A stretch of 64,000 bases of DNA from NCBI RefSeq assembly GCF_036226525.1, contig NZ_CP108487.1:2356001-2420000 (forward strand). Direction: 5' to 3'. This document shows, piece by piece, positions 43,433 to 52,519 of this stretch (position 1 is the first letter of the stretch; the number at the start of each line of letters is the position of its first letter). Source of the DNA: Kribbella sp. NBC_01245. GTDB lineage: Bacteria > Actinomycetota > Actinomycetes > Propionibacteriales > Kribbellaceae. A program made the translations under genes and the position numbers. The notes beneath the pieces were generated by a model. That model worked only from the letters and a program-made list of their open reading frames with translations. It was not told where the DNA came from and ran no database searches.

Positions 43433-45811
43433 ATGAAGATCTGCGTGATCGGCGCGGGCATCGCGGGCGCGCTGCTGGCCTGGCGGCTGGCGGAGCGTCC
43501 GGGCGTATCGGTCGACCTGATCAGCGGGCCGCGCTCGGACGACGCCACGGCGGCTTCGGGCGGTGGCGTCCGTGCCTTCGAGACCCATCCCCTCCAGCGG
43601 GGTATGGCGGTCGAGAGCCTCGGCGAACTCCTCGGCAGCCCGAGCCTGCTCGATTGGGCCGGCTATACCGAGACCGGTTCGACGTACCTCTTGCCTGACA
43701 CCGACGAGCTGGCGGCGGCGGTCGACGAGGTGGAGCAGGCCGAACTCGTCGGCCCGGACGAGCTGACCCGGCGCGGCTGGCACGGCCTACCCGAGAACAC
43801 GGTCGGCGTACTCGAACGGCGAGCGGGCTTCATCCTGCCGGACCGGCTGCGCTCCGCCGTACTGGCCGAGCTCGGTGGCGGACGCCGAAGCCGCGTGCTG
43901 GTCGGCCCGGTGCTCGGGTTGGTCCCGCACGACGACGGTTCGGTCAGCTGCCGCCTACTCACCGGCACCACCCGGTACGACGCGGTGGTCGTCGCGGCTG
44001 GGCCGTGGACGCCGGGCTTGCTGGCGGACAACGCCCTGCCGGCCTCGCCGTACCGGACGAAGTCGATCCAGTACGGCGTCTTCACCACGTACGGCGCCCG
44101 GCCGACCATGTTCGTCGATGAGACCACTGGGCTGTTCGGACGGCCCACGGGATCGAACGGCCTGCTGCTGGGGATCGACACCGAGCAGTGGGCGGTACCA
44201 CCCGGCAGTCGCCCGCATCGGCCGGACATGTCCGCGCGGGCGGTCCGGCTGGTCAACGAGCGGCTGCCACATCTGCGGCTGCTCGCGACGGGACACACCG
44301 TCAACAGCACCGACTGTTATGCCGATCCGCCGGTGCTGACCTTGTGGTCGGTGCTCGGCAGTACGCATCGGCTCTTCACTTTCACCGGTGGTTCGGGCGG
44401 CAGTGTGAAAACCGCCCTGGCCGCGAGCCGGACGGCGGCTCGCGACTTGCTGGACCAGGCAGACGGCCAGCAGAGCAAAGAGCACCACACCACCGGGGAA
44501 ACACCCCGCACCAACCCATCGCGGACGGAGAACAAGCGCATGTCGACATCGGAACTTCCCAGGTACCACACCGTCGGTATCGGTGCCGGTCCGGCGAACC
44601 TATCCCTGGCGGCGTTGTACCAGTCCGCCACCGACGAGAAGCTGGCGTTGTTCGACAGCCGTCCGGTGGCCGGTTGGCACACGCCGCTGCTCTACCCGGG
44701 TGTGCGGATGCAGACCGGCTGGATGAAGGACCTGGTCTCGCTGGTCGATCCCAAGCACGAGTTGTCGTTCCTGAACTACCTGGTCACCTCCGGGCGGCTC
44801 TACGCGTTGATCAACTCGCAGTTCGACGCGCTGCCGCGGATCGAGTACGAGCGCTACCTGGCCTGGTGCACCGAGAAGCTCGCGGTGGTCTCCTTCGGCG
44901 TCACGGTCAACGAGATCTCGATCACCGAGGACGGCTTCCTGGTCAAGCAGAACGACGAACCGGTCGCCGTTTCGGAGCACCTCGTGCTCGGTCTCGGCAC
45001 CCGGCCGGTGGTGCCGTCGTACTTCACCGACCTGCCGCCGGAGCGCGCCTTCATCGCCGACGATCTCGGTACCCGGCTGCCGTCGATGGACGCGCACAAG
45101 GCGGATCCGATCGCGGTCGTCGGTGGCGGCCAGACCGGTGTCGAGTGCGTACTTCGCTTGCTGGGTTCGGGTTTCACCGACATCCGGTGGATCGGGCGGC
45201 ACCAGTGGTTCCGCAGTATCGACGACTCCCCGATGGCGAACGAGTTCTACCGCCCGTCGCATATCGAGTTCATGCAGGAGCTCGGCCGGGCCAAACGGCG
45301 CGAGCTGATCACCGACCACCGGTACAGCGGTGACGCGCTCACCCCGGGTGCGTTGAAGGCGCTCTACCAGTCCAACTACGACGGTCTGCTCACCCTCGGC
45401 CGATTCCCCGTCACCCTGCTTCCGGGCCGTGACGTGACGTCGGCGGAACTGGGCGGCGACGGCCGGATCACCTTGCGCTGTACGTCGCACTCGGCGCCGG
45501 AGGAGTTCGCCGTACGGCACCTGGTCGTCGCGGCCGGGCGCGAGCACGTGGCGGCACCGTTCGACGACGACCTGCGCGAGCGGATCGACTACGACGCGGA
45601 TGACGAGATGATCGTCGAGCCGGACTACTCGGTGCGCTGGAAGGGCCGCAACGGCCACCGGATGTACACCTTCAACCACAGCCGCTACAGCCACGGCCTG
45701 ACCAACGCGGGCCTGACCCAGCTGCCGGTGCGGGCCGCGATCGTGCTCAACTCCATGTTCGACCGCGAGATCTACCCGATCCGCGACGAGTTGTGCGCGG
45801 TGAAGTGGTGA
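43433..45811 (+). CDS. Fused DAO-type flavin oxidase and SidA-type lysine N-hydroxylase
   Basis: A 792-residue two-enzyme fusion. Residues 1 to about 340 are a D-amino acid/glycine oxidase-like FAD domain (KICVIGAGIAGALLAWRL at the start, FTGGSGGSVKTALAASRT at its end). A hydrophilic linker of about 30 residues follows (QQSKEHHTTGETPRTNPSRT). Residues about 376-792 are a lysine/ornithine N-monooxygenase with GIGAGPANLS (FAD), VVGGGQTGVECVLRL (NADPH) and FNHSRYSHGLTNAGL. In the s56-p1 pathway these are separate proteins that hydroxylate lysine and cleave the lysine-hydrazine to hydrazinoacetate. An in-frame ATG at 44540 with GGAG upstream may also give a free hydroxylase. Confidence 0.85.
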   Translation: MKICVIGAGIAGALLAWRLAERPGVSVDLISGPRSDDATAASGGGVRAFETHPLQRGMAVESLGELLGSPSLLDWAGYTETGSTYLLPDTDELAAAVDEVEQAELVGPDELTRRGWHGLPENTVGVLERRAGFILPDRLRSAVLAELGGGRRSRVLVGPVLGLVPHDDGSVSCRLLTGTTRYDAVVVAAGPWTPGLLADNALPASPYRTKSIQYGVFTTYGARPTMFVDETTGLFGRPTGSNGLLLGIDTEQWAVPPGSRPHRPDMSARAVRLVNERLPHLRLLATGHTVNSTDCYADPPVLTLWSVLGSTHRLFTFTGGSGGSVKTALAASRTAARDLLDQADGQQSKEHHTTGETPRTNPSRTENKRMSTSELPRYHTVGIGAGPANLSLAALYQSATDEKLALFDSRPVAGWHTPLLYPGVRMQTGWMKDLVSLVDPKHELSFLNYLVTSGRLYALINSQFDALPRIEYERYLAWCTEKLAVVSFGVTVNEISITEDGFLVKQNDEPVAVSEHLVLGLGTRPVVPSYFTDLPPERAFIADDLGTRLPSMDAHKADPIAVVGGGQTGVECVLRLLGSGFTDIRWIGRHQWFRSIDDSPMANEFYRPSHIEFMQELGRAKRRELITDHRYSGDALTPGALKALYQSNYDGLLTLGRFPVTLLPGRDVTSAELGGDGRITLRCTSHSAPEEFAVRHLVVAAGREHVAAPFDDDLRERIDYDADDEMIVEPDYSVRWKGRNGHRMYTFNHSRYSHGLTNAGLTQLPVRAAIVLNSMFDREIYPIRDELCAVKW

Positions 45812-46185
45812 GCGCGGCCGCCTGGGAACCGCAGCCCGATCTCGACATCGACGGCCGCTGGTTCCGCCTGGTCACCGACGGCACCGAAGAGGCGCCGTAC
45901 GGGCAGTATCACTGCGAGAACGACCTGGTCTGGGCCGAGTTCTACCCCGGCGGGTTCTTGCGCAGCGGCCGGCTGGTCGGGCGTCGCCAGCCCGACGGCG
46001 CGATCCGGGCCGCCTACTGCCTGCTCGGCACCGACGGCGAACTGATCACCGGGGAGTGCACCAGCGTCCCCGAGGTGTTCCGCGGCACCCTGCGGATCGC
46101 CGACCACTGGGAGCGTGCCGACGGCTCTACGGGCGTTTCCTACATCGAGGAAATCGCGCCACCCAAAGCAATTAAGGAGGCCTGA
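45808..46185 (+). CDS. Small beta-rich protein of the hydrazine-type cluster
   Basis: A 125-residue protein with DIDGRWFRLVTDGTEE, ENDLVWAEFYPGGFLRSG, GELITGECTSVPEVF and SYIEEIA. It resembles short Firmicutes proteins often labelled N-acetylglutamate synthase, a name with no support in the fold. The pattern suggests a small lipocalin-like beta barrel. The GTG at 45808 overlaps the fusion gene stop (GTGA). A role as accessory or substrate-binding protein of the pathway is only a guess. Confidence 0.7.
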   Translation: MSAAAWEPQPDLDIDGRWFRLVTDGTEEAPYGQYHCENDLVWAEFYPGGFLRSGRLVGRRQPDGAIRAAYCLLGTDGELITGECTSVPEVFRGTLRIADHWERADGSTGVSYIEEIAPPKAIKEA

Positions 46186-46187
46186 TC

Positions 46188-47438
46188 ATGACCGAACGTC
46201 CACATCTGTTGGTGGTCGCCACCGGAATGCGCTTGTTCCGTGAGTACATCCTGCGCTCGATCGGGCCGCGGTACCGGATCCACATGTTCCTGCACGCGGA
46301 ACCGACCTGGGAGAAGGACTACATCGAGGGCTGGACCGTGCTCGAGACCACGCTCGAGGCTCCGCTGCTGGTCGAGGCGGCCCGCGCTCTGCACGAGAAG
46401 TCGCCGATCGACGGCGTGCTCTGCTGGGACGAGGCGCGCATTCTGCAGACGGCCCACGTCGCCGAGGCGCTCGGTCTGCCCGGTGGTGACGTCGCGATGG
46501 TGAACCGCTGCCGCGACAAGCACCTGACCCGGAAGGCCCTGGCCGAGTACGGCGTACCGCAGCCGGCGTCGTTCCTCGTCGACACGGTCGATGACGCCCT
46601 CGCGACCGCGGCGGAGGTCGGCTATCCGGTCATCCTCAAGCCGCGAGCGCTCGCCGCGAGCCTGGGCGTGGTGAAGGTCAACGACCCGGGCGAGCTGACC
46701 GAGAACTGGGAGTTCGCGCACGACACGACCGTGCCGGAGGCGCCGCATTACGACGTCAAGGTGCTGGTCGAGGAGTTCGCCGACGGGTACGAGATCAGCA
46801 TCGACTCGGCCGTCTTCCAGGGCCAGGTCACGCCGTTCTGCCTTGCCCGCAAGGAGCTCGGCTACCCGCCGTACGCGGAAGAGGTCGGGCATTACGTCGA
46901 CGCTCATGATTCGCTGTTGGTGGACCAGGAGCTGATGAAGGTGCTGGCCGACGCGCATGCCGCGATCGCCTTCACCGACGGGGTCACGCATACCGAGATC
47001 ATGATGACGGCCGACGGCCCGAAGGTGATCGAGATCAACGCCCGCATCGGCGGCGACATGATCCCGTACCTCGGTCTGCAGGCGACCGGCGCCGACCCGG
47101 GTCTGGCCGCGGCCGCGGTGGCCTGTGGGCAGGCGCCCGAGCTGGTGCCGGACCGCGCGATGTGCGGCGGCGTGCGGTTCTTCTACGTCGACGAGAACGA
47201 GACGATCCTCGACTCGGTTTCCTTCGACAAGGCGGATCTGCCCGGTACGGTCGACCAGCTCGTCGTACTGATGGAGCCGGGCGCCAACACCAGTCCCCCG
47301 CCTGTTGGCACGCTCTGGGGCCGGATCGCGTACGCCACCGCTGTGGCCACTTCGCTCGACGACTGCCGTGCCGGGCTCGACGCGGCCGAGAAGGCTCTGA
47401 GCTGGACCGGCCACAAGGCCGAGAAGGAGGGGTCGTGA
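46188..47438 (+). CDS. ATP-grasp ligase 1
   Basis: A 416-residue ATP-grasp carboxylate-amine ligase. The central domain has GYPVILKPRALAASLGVVKV (ATP-lysine), VLVEEFADGYEISIDSAVF and GPKVIEINARIGGDMIPYLG (Mg-binding Glu/Asn). Related enzymes join amino acids or small carboxylates to amines through acyl phosphates. In this operon it should make an amide or hydrazide of the hydrazine unit. AAGGAGG precedes the ATG by seven bases, and the 3' end overlaps the transporter gene. Confidence 0.85.
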   Translation: MTERPHLLVVATGMRLFREYILRSIGPRYRIHMFLHAEPTWEKDYIEGWTVLETTLEAPLLVEAARALHEKSPIDGVLCWDEARILQTAHVAEALGLPGGDVAMVNRCRDKHLTRKALAEYGVPQPASFLVDTVDDALATAAEVGYPVILKPRALAASLGVVKVNDPGELTENWEFAHDTTVPEAPHYDVKVLVEEFADGYEISIDSAVFQGQVTPFCLARKELGYPPYAEEVGHYVDAHDSLLVDQELMKVLADAHAAIAFTDGVTHTEIMMTADGPKVIEINARIGGDMIPYLGLQATGADPGLAAAAVACGQAPELVPDRAMCGGVRFFYVDENETILDSVSFDKADLPGTVDQLVVLMEPGANTSPPPVGTLWGRIAYATAVATSLDDCRAGLDAAEKALSWTGHKAEKEGS

Positions 47439-48703
47439 GCACTACCGACGTCGGGATCCTGGCCACGATCCGGGAAGCCCCGGTAGCGGTCAAAGCCCTG
47501 CTGGTCGGCGTATTCGTCAACAAGCTGGGCTGGTTCCTCCAGGTCTTCCTGGTGCTGTTCCTCACCACGTCGCAGGGCTTCAGCGACGTACAAGCCGGTA
47601 CGGCGCTGGGGGTCTACGGCGGCGGCTCGGTGATCGGCCTGATCATCGGTGGCTCGTTGTCCGACCGACTCGGGCCCCGGAACGCCGTGATGATCAGCAT
47701 GTTCGGTATGGCCGGGTTCGTGCTGGCCATCGCGTACGTGCAGAACTACGTGGCAGTGCTGGCCATGGTCGCTTTGGCCGGCGCTGTTGGGCAGTTCTAT
47801 CGCCCGGCGTCTGCGGCGTTGCTGACGGAGCTCACGCCGGAGAACCGCCAGGTGATGATCTTCGCGGTCTACCGACTCGCGATGAACCTGGGCACGACGG
47901 CGGCACCTCTGATCGGTGCTGCGCTGCTGGCGATCTCGTGGGACCTGCTGTTCATTGGTGAGGCTGTAGCGGCTCTTGCCTATGCAGCGGTTGCTGTTGT
48001 TGCTCTACCTCGTCGTAAGGGCGCCATAGATGTTGACGCTCCTGAGGCTGCAGCAGAACCTGTAGCAGCGGTAAAGGGCGGTTATGGCGCAGTACTGAAG
48101 GACGGCCGGTACGTGCTGTTCCTGCTGTGCATGTTCATCAATGCCGCGATCTACATGCAGTACCTGGCGACGCTCCCCCTGCACATGAAGGCCGAAGGAC
48201 TGTCGACCTGGTGGTTCAGTGCGGTCGTCGCGTTGAACGGCTTCATCGTGATCACCTGCGAGTTGCTGGTCACCAAGGTGGTGCAGCACTGGGAGGCGCG
48301 TCTGGTCGCCATGACCGGATTCGTCCTGCTGGGCGGCGGTCTGGCGTTCTACGCGCTGCCTGGCGGAGTGGCGATCTTCGTGATCGGCACGCTGATCTGG
48401 ACGCTTGCGGAGATCATCGGTGGACCGACGATGTTCGCCTATCCGGGTAAGGCCGCGCCCAAGCCGCTGCTCGGGCGGTACGTCGGCGCCGCGCACGCGA
48501 TGTTCGGTCTCGGCTCCGCGCTCGGCCCGTTCATCGGCGTATGGCTCTGGAACACGGCCGGTACCGCCGTCTGGCTCTGGTGCGGTATCGCCGGTGCCGT
48601 GGGCGTCGTACTGGCTCACTTCGGCATGAAGCGTGTGGTTGTCGAGGAGCCCGCAGTAGACACAACACCGGCCACAGAGCCACTACCAAGTGAGAGTGCC
48701 TGA
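47435..48703 (+). CDS. MFS transporter, probable product exporter
   Basis: A 422-residue major facilitator protein with about 12 membrane segments. The loop GGSLSDRLGPRNAVMISMFG is the MFS motif between helices 2 and 3, and FYRPASAALLTELTPENRQV is typical of the drug-efflux-like branch. The GTG at 47435 overlaps the ATP-grasp 1 stop, with AAGGAGG at 47424-47430. Position between two ATP-grasp genes suggests export of the pathway product and self-resistance. The direction of transport is inferred. Confidence 0.85.
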   Translation: MSTTDVGILATIREAPVAVKALLVGVFVNKLGWFLQVFLVLFLTTSQGFSDVQAGTALGVYGGGSVIGLIIGGSLSDRLGPRNAVMISMFGMAGFVLAIAYVQNYVAVLAMVALAGAVGQFYRPASAALLTELTPENRQVMIFAVYRLAMNLGTTAAPLIGAALLAISWDLLFIGEAVAALAYAAVAVVALPRRKGAIDVDAPEAAAEPVAAVKGGYGAVLKDGRYVLFLLCMFINAAIYMQYLATLPLHMKAEGLSTWWFSAVVALNGFIVITCELLVTKVVQHWEARLVAMTGFVLLGGGLAFYALPGGVAIFVIGTLIWTLAEIIGGPTMFAYPGKAAPKPLLGRYVGAAHAMFGLGSALGPFIGVWLWNTAGTAVWLWCGIAGAVGVVLAHFGMKRVVVEEPAVDTTPATEPLPSESA

Positions 48704-49941
48704 TGTCGAAATACACGATCATCGTCGACCCACTGTCGACCGGGCAGGAGTACACGGCAGCGTTCAAGGAGGCCGGTCAGACGCCCGTGGCCGTCCTCAG
48801 CGGGCTAGAGCCGCCTCCCGCCTTCACTGGTAGTTGGCACCCAGAGGAGTTCGAGCACATCCACTACCTCGAGGGAGATCTTGAGGCGCTTGCAAACGCC
48901 TTGAAGGTCTACGAGCCGGAGTACTTGATCGCTGGTTCTGAGAGTGGCGTAGAGCTTTGCGACTCCCTGACGGAACTACTGATCCCCGGTACGGGCAACG
49001 TCTTCGAGTTGTCAGCCGCTAGGCGCGACAAGTGGCAGATGGCTCAGGCACTCGCCCGGGCCGGCGTACCGCACTTGCGCCAACTCTGTACGGCGGACCC
49101 GGCCGAAGCCGAACAGTGGTTGCGCGACAACGACCTGGTCGGCAAGCGCCTAGTCATCAAGCCACCGAAGAGTGCTGCCGGCGACGAGGTCTACACGGTG
49201 TTCGAGGGTGGCGACTGGCGCGAGCGGTTCGAGCGGGTGCTCGGGCGTGACAACAAGATGGGCCTGCGCAACGACGCCGTGCTCATCCAGGAGTACGCCG
49301 AAGGCACGGAGTACCTCGTCGACAGCTACTCCGTCGACGGGCGGCACGAGCTCGTGGACGTCTGCCGCTACACGAAGATCAGCCGCGGCGACAAGATCGG
49401 CATCTACCACCGGATCGACTTCCTCGCGGCAGACGATCCCGAGGTGCTGGCGCTCTGGCCGTACACGAAGCAGGTCCTCGACGCCGTCGGCATTCGCGTC
49501 GGCTGCGGTCACGCCGAGGTGATGATGACGGCAGACGGCCCACGCCTGATCGAGGTAGCGGCCCGTCCGTCCGGCGGCGGCCACCAAATGGTCAGCGAAC
49601 TCGCCACCGGCGACAACCACATCAAGCGCACCGTCGCCCATCGCGTACGTGGTGAGTTCCGCGAGAGCTTCGACCTGGTCCAGCACCTCCGCGGCATCTT
49701 CATCTCCGCCTACCGGACCGGCTACTTCCGCAACCGCGAGGTCTTCGACGGAATCGACGGCCTCAAGTCGTTCCACTGGATGAAGATCCTGCACGACGAA
49801 GACGCCATCGTCCCCGAAACGGTAGACCTCTTCACCTGCCTCGCCTGGGTCATCCTCATCCACAGCGACGCCCAAACCCTCGACGACGACTACCAAAAAG
49901 TCCTCGGCATGGAAAAGGCCATCAAAATCGACCAGCCCTAA
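48703..49941 (+). CDS. ATP-grasp ligase 2
   Basis: A 412-residue ATP-grasp ligase, divergent from ATP-grasp 1. It has KRLVIKPPKSAAGDEVYTVF (ATP-binding), VLIQEYAEGTEYLVDSYSVD and GPRLIEVAARPSGGGHQMV (metal site). A BL00235/YwfE-like dipeptide ligase fold is likely. The ATG overlaps the MFS stop (TGATG). Two such ligases imply two amide-forming steps, for example N- and C-terminal extension of a hydrazino acid. Confidence 0.85.
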   Translation: MSKYTIIVDPLSTGQEYTAAFKEAGQTPVAVLSGLEPPPAFTGSWHPEEFEHIHYLEGDLEALANALKVYEPEYLIAGSESGVELCDSLTELLIPGTGNVFELSAARRDKWQMAQALARAGVPHLRQLCTADPAEAEQWLRDNDLVGKRLVIKPPKSAAGDEVYTVFEGGDWRERFERVLGRDNKMGLRNDAVLIQEYAEGTEYLVDSYSVDGRHELVDVCRYTKISRGDKIGIYHRIDFLAADDPEVLALWPYTKQVLDAVGIRVGCGHAEVMMTADGPRLIEVAARPSGGGHQMVSELATGDNHIKRTVAHRVRGEFRESFDLVQHLRGIFISAYRTGYFRNREVFDGIDGLKSFHWMKILHDEDAIVPETVDLFTCLAWVILIHSDAQTLDDDYQKVLGMEKAIKIDQP

Positions 49942-49944
49942 CCC

Positions 49945-49976
49945 CCAGGGCCCGTTCCAGGTGGAGCGGGCCCTGG
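49945..49976. terminator. Bidirectional terminator after the cluster
   Basis: CCAGGGCCCG (49945-49954) and CGGGCCCTGG (49967-49976) form a perfect 10-bp stem between the convergent ATP-grasp 2 and HrpB genes. It marks the right edge of the operon. Confidence 0.75.
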
Positions 49977-49981
49977 CCCTG

Positions 49982-52486
49982 CTACTGGCGAGGTTTTGGT
50001 CGCTTGGTCGGGATGGCGGTGAGTGGATCTTCCGGCCACGGATGGCGGGGGTAGCGGGCTCGCAGGTCGGCCCGGACCTGGGGATAGCCCTGCTGCCAGA
50101 AGGAGGTGAGGTCGCTCGTGATCGCGACCGGGCGCCGTGCGGGCGACAGGAGGTGCAGTACGACTGGGACACGACCGTCCGCGACGGCTGGAGTGGCAGT
50201 CCAGCCGAAGACCTCCTGCAGCTTCACTGCGAGGACCGGCGGCTCGACACCGTCGTACGCGAGTCGCACCTCGGAGCCCGACGGGACCCGGAGCCGTTCC
50301 GGTGCGAGTTCGCCCAACCGGGTTGCCGCCGGCCAGGGCAGTAGTCGCCGGAGCGCCGAAGCCACGTCGATGTGGGCAAGATCGCGCGCGCCTCGCACCG
50401 AGGCGAGCTCGGTACCCAGCCATTCGTCGAGATCAGCCAGGAGTGCTTCGTCGTCGACCGCGGGCCACGGAGCTCCGAGATTGGCGTGGCAGAACGCGAG
50501 CCGCTCCCGCAAGGCGAGTGCGGCCTCCGACCAGCGCAGTACGGACAGACCGCTGCGCCGGATACCGTCGCGGACGGCCGCTTGGACGAGCAGCCGGTCG
50601 GGCTTTGCCAGCGGGACGTCGTTGAGCACGATCGCGCCGAGTGCCTCGACGCGCCGCGTCACGATCCGGCCGTCGTCCCAGCGAATCTGGTCGGTGGTCG
50701 AGACGAGGTCGCCCGCGATGTCTCGCGCGGTCGGCTCATCGATCGGCGCCGCGGAACGGATCCTGGCGTCGGCGCGACCGGGTGCCCGGTCCGCAGCCGC
50801 GATCGCCAGCCAGGTCGTGCTCCGCAACGGCGACTGCGGATCCAGCGCGGCACCCGTACCACCGGCCATCTGGTACGTCGCCGAGTCGTGCCCGCGGACC
50901 CGCGCGATCCGATCCGGATACGCCAGCCCCACTACAATCCCCGCCGCAAGATCGTCCGGTACCTCTGCACCTAAAGGGCCACCGGTCGTCGTGCCTCGGC
51001 CGAGGCGCTTTGTTTCCTCTCGCCAGCGGGCCGTGGCTCCGCGGTCATCGCCACGGCGAAGGGCTCGCCAGCGAGCCGGTAGGTCATCGCCGAAGTCGCG
51101 GCCGGAGTCGTCCGAGAGCATCGCGACGACCTCGCGTGCCCGGTCGGCGCCGACCCGCGGCGCCCCGTCCAGCAACGCCCGAGCCAACCGAGGATGCGCG
51201 CCGATCGCCGCCATCCGTCGTCCCCGCTCGGTGATCCGGCCGCCGTCGTCAACGGCATCGAGGCGGCGCAGCAGTTCGGTGGCCGCGGTCATCGCCACCA
51301 CCGGCGGTGCCTCGAGCAAGGTCAGACCGTCACCAGCAGGCGCACCCCACGCCGCGAGGTCGAGGGCGAAGGCGGCCAGATCGGCGATCGCGATCTCCGC
51401 CGCCGGATGATCGTCGAGATGCGAGTGGTCGGTGGCAGACCAGCACCGATAGACCCGGCCAGGCGCCTCCCGGCCGGCGCGACCCGCTCGCTGGCCGGCC
51501 GACGATCTCGAGACCCGGCAGGTGACCAACGCGCCGAGGCCACGAGATTGATCGGTCCGCGGCTCCCGGGCAAGACCCGCGTCGACCACCACCCTGATCC
51601 CGGGCACGGTCAGCGAGCTCTCCGCGACCGACGTCGTGACCACGATCCGGCGAGTGGCGGCCGACGCCAACGCGCGGTCCTGGTCAGCCCTGGACTGGCG
51701 ACCGAACAACGGCAGGACATTCTGACCGGCCAGCCGGCGGGTCACGCCGTTGATCTCGGCCTCCCCCGGGACGAACACGAGGATGTCGCCGTCGTTCTCG
51801 GCACACGCACGCTGGACGACGGCCGCGACGTGATCCAGCAGGCGCGGGTCGACCCGCCCACCGGGAAGCAGCGGCACGGGCACCGGTGGTGGGGCCCACT
51901 CGATCGCCACGTCGAACAGCGCCGCAGACGCGGTGATCACGGGTGCCGGAGCGGCCACGCCCAAGGCGCGACTCAGCCTGATCGTGTCCGCCGTGGCCGA
52001 GGTCGCGACGATCGCCAGGTCTTCCCGCAGGTTCGCCCGGATGTCGACGCAGAACGCGAGCAGCAGATCGGCGTCGAGGTGCCGCTCGTGGCATTCGTCG
52101 ATCACGATCGCGGCGACCCCCGGCAGCTCCGGGTTCTGTTGCAGACGCCGTACGAGGAGCCCTGTCGTCAGCACCTCGACACGGAGTCCTGCACCCCCAC
52201 TGCGTTCACCACGCATCGCGTAGCCGATCCGCTGCCCGAGCGGTTCGCCGACCAGCATCGCCAGCCGGGTCGCCGCCGCGCGGGTGGCCAGCCTTCGCGG
52301 CTCGGCGACGATGATCGTGCCGCCGAGCGCGTCGGCCAGCGCCAGCGGCAACAGCGAGGTCTTCCCCGATCCGGGCGGCGCGACCAACACCGCGGTACCG
52401 CGCGAACGCACCGCATCGACGGTGGCGGGCAGCACCGCCCGGACAGGCAGATCCGCCCCCGGCACGGTCGATTCAGGCAGCAACAC
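49982..52486 (-). CDS. hrpB: ATP-dependent RNA helicase HrpB
   Basis: An 834-residue DEAH-box helicase. It has Walker A APPGSGKTSLLPL near residues 36-48, the DECH motif in VIDECHERHLDADL near 127-140, SATAD, and QRAGRAGREAPGRVYRCW (motif VI). The C-terminal HrpB domain is present to the end (RYPRHPWPEDPLTAIPTKRP). The physiological RNA or mRNP target is unknown in bacteria. The GTG at 52486 lies six bases after a -10 box. Confidence 0.93.
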   Translation of the reverse strand: MLLPESTVPGADLPVRAVLPATVDAVRSRGTAVLVAPPGSGKTSLLPLALADALGGTIIVAEPRRLATRAAATRLAMLVGEPLGQRIGYAMRGERSGGAGLRVEVLTTGLLVRRLQQNPELPGVAAIVIDECHERHLDADLLLAFCVDIRANLREDLAIVATSATADTIRLSRALGVAAPAPVITASAALFDVAIEWAPPPVPVPLLPGGRVDPRLLDHVAAVVQRACAENDGDILVFVPGEAEINGVTRRLAGQNVLPLFGRQSRADQDRALASAATRRIVVTTSVAESSLTVPGIRVVVDAGLAREPRTDQSRGLGALVTCRVSRSSAGQRAGRAGREAPGRVYRCWSATDHSHLDDHPAAEIAIADLAAFALDLAAWGAPAGDGLTLLEAPPVVAMTAATELLRRLDAVDDGGRITERGRRMAAIGAHPRLARALLDGAPRVGADRAREVVAMLSDDSGRDFGDDLPARWRALRRGDDRGATARWREETKRLGRGTTTGGPLGAEVPDDLAAGIVVGLAYPDRIARVRGHDSATYQMAGGTGAALDPQSPLRSTTWLAIAAADRAPGRADARIRSAAPIDEPTARDIAGDLVSTTDQIRWDDGRIVTRRVEALGAIVLNDVPLAKPDRLLVQAAVRDGIRRSGLSVLRWSEAALALRERLAFCHANLGAPWPAVDDEALLADLDEWLGTELASVRGARDLAHIDVASALRRLLPWPAATRLGELAPERLRVPSGSEVRLAYDGVEPPVLAVKLQEVFGWTATPAVADGRVPVVLHLLSPARRPVAITSDLTSFWQQGYPQVRADLRARYPRHPWPEDPLTAIPTKRPKPRQ

Positions 52487-52492
52487 ACCCCG

Positions 52493-52498
52493 ACGCTA
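52493..52498 (-). promoter_or_regulatory. -10 box TAGCGT (leaderless type)
   Basis: On the minus strand TAGCGT is followed by six bases and the GTG of hrpB at 52486. Confidence 0.45.
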
Positions 52499-52519
52499 AC
52501 CGACCAAGGGCGGAGAGCA

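Noticed and set aside
45808..46185. Annotation as N-acetylglutamate synthase
   Set aside because: The name given to relatives has no support: the protein is too short and lacks GNAT or kinase-like motifs.
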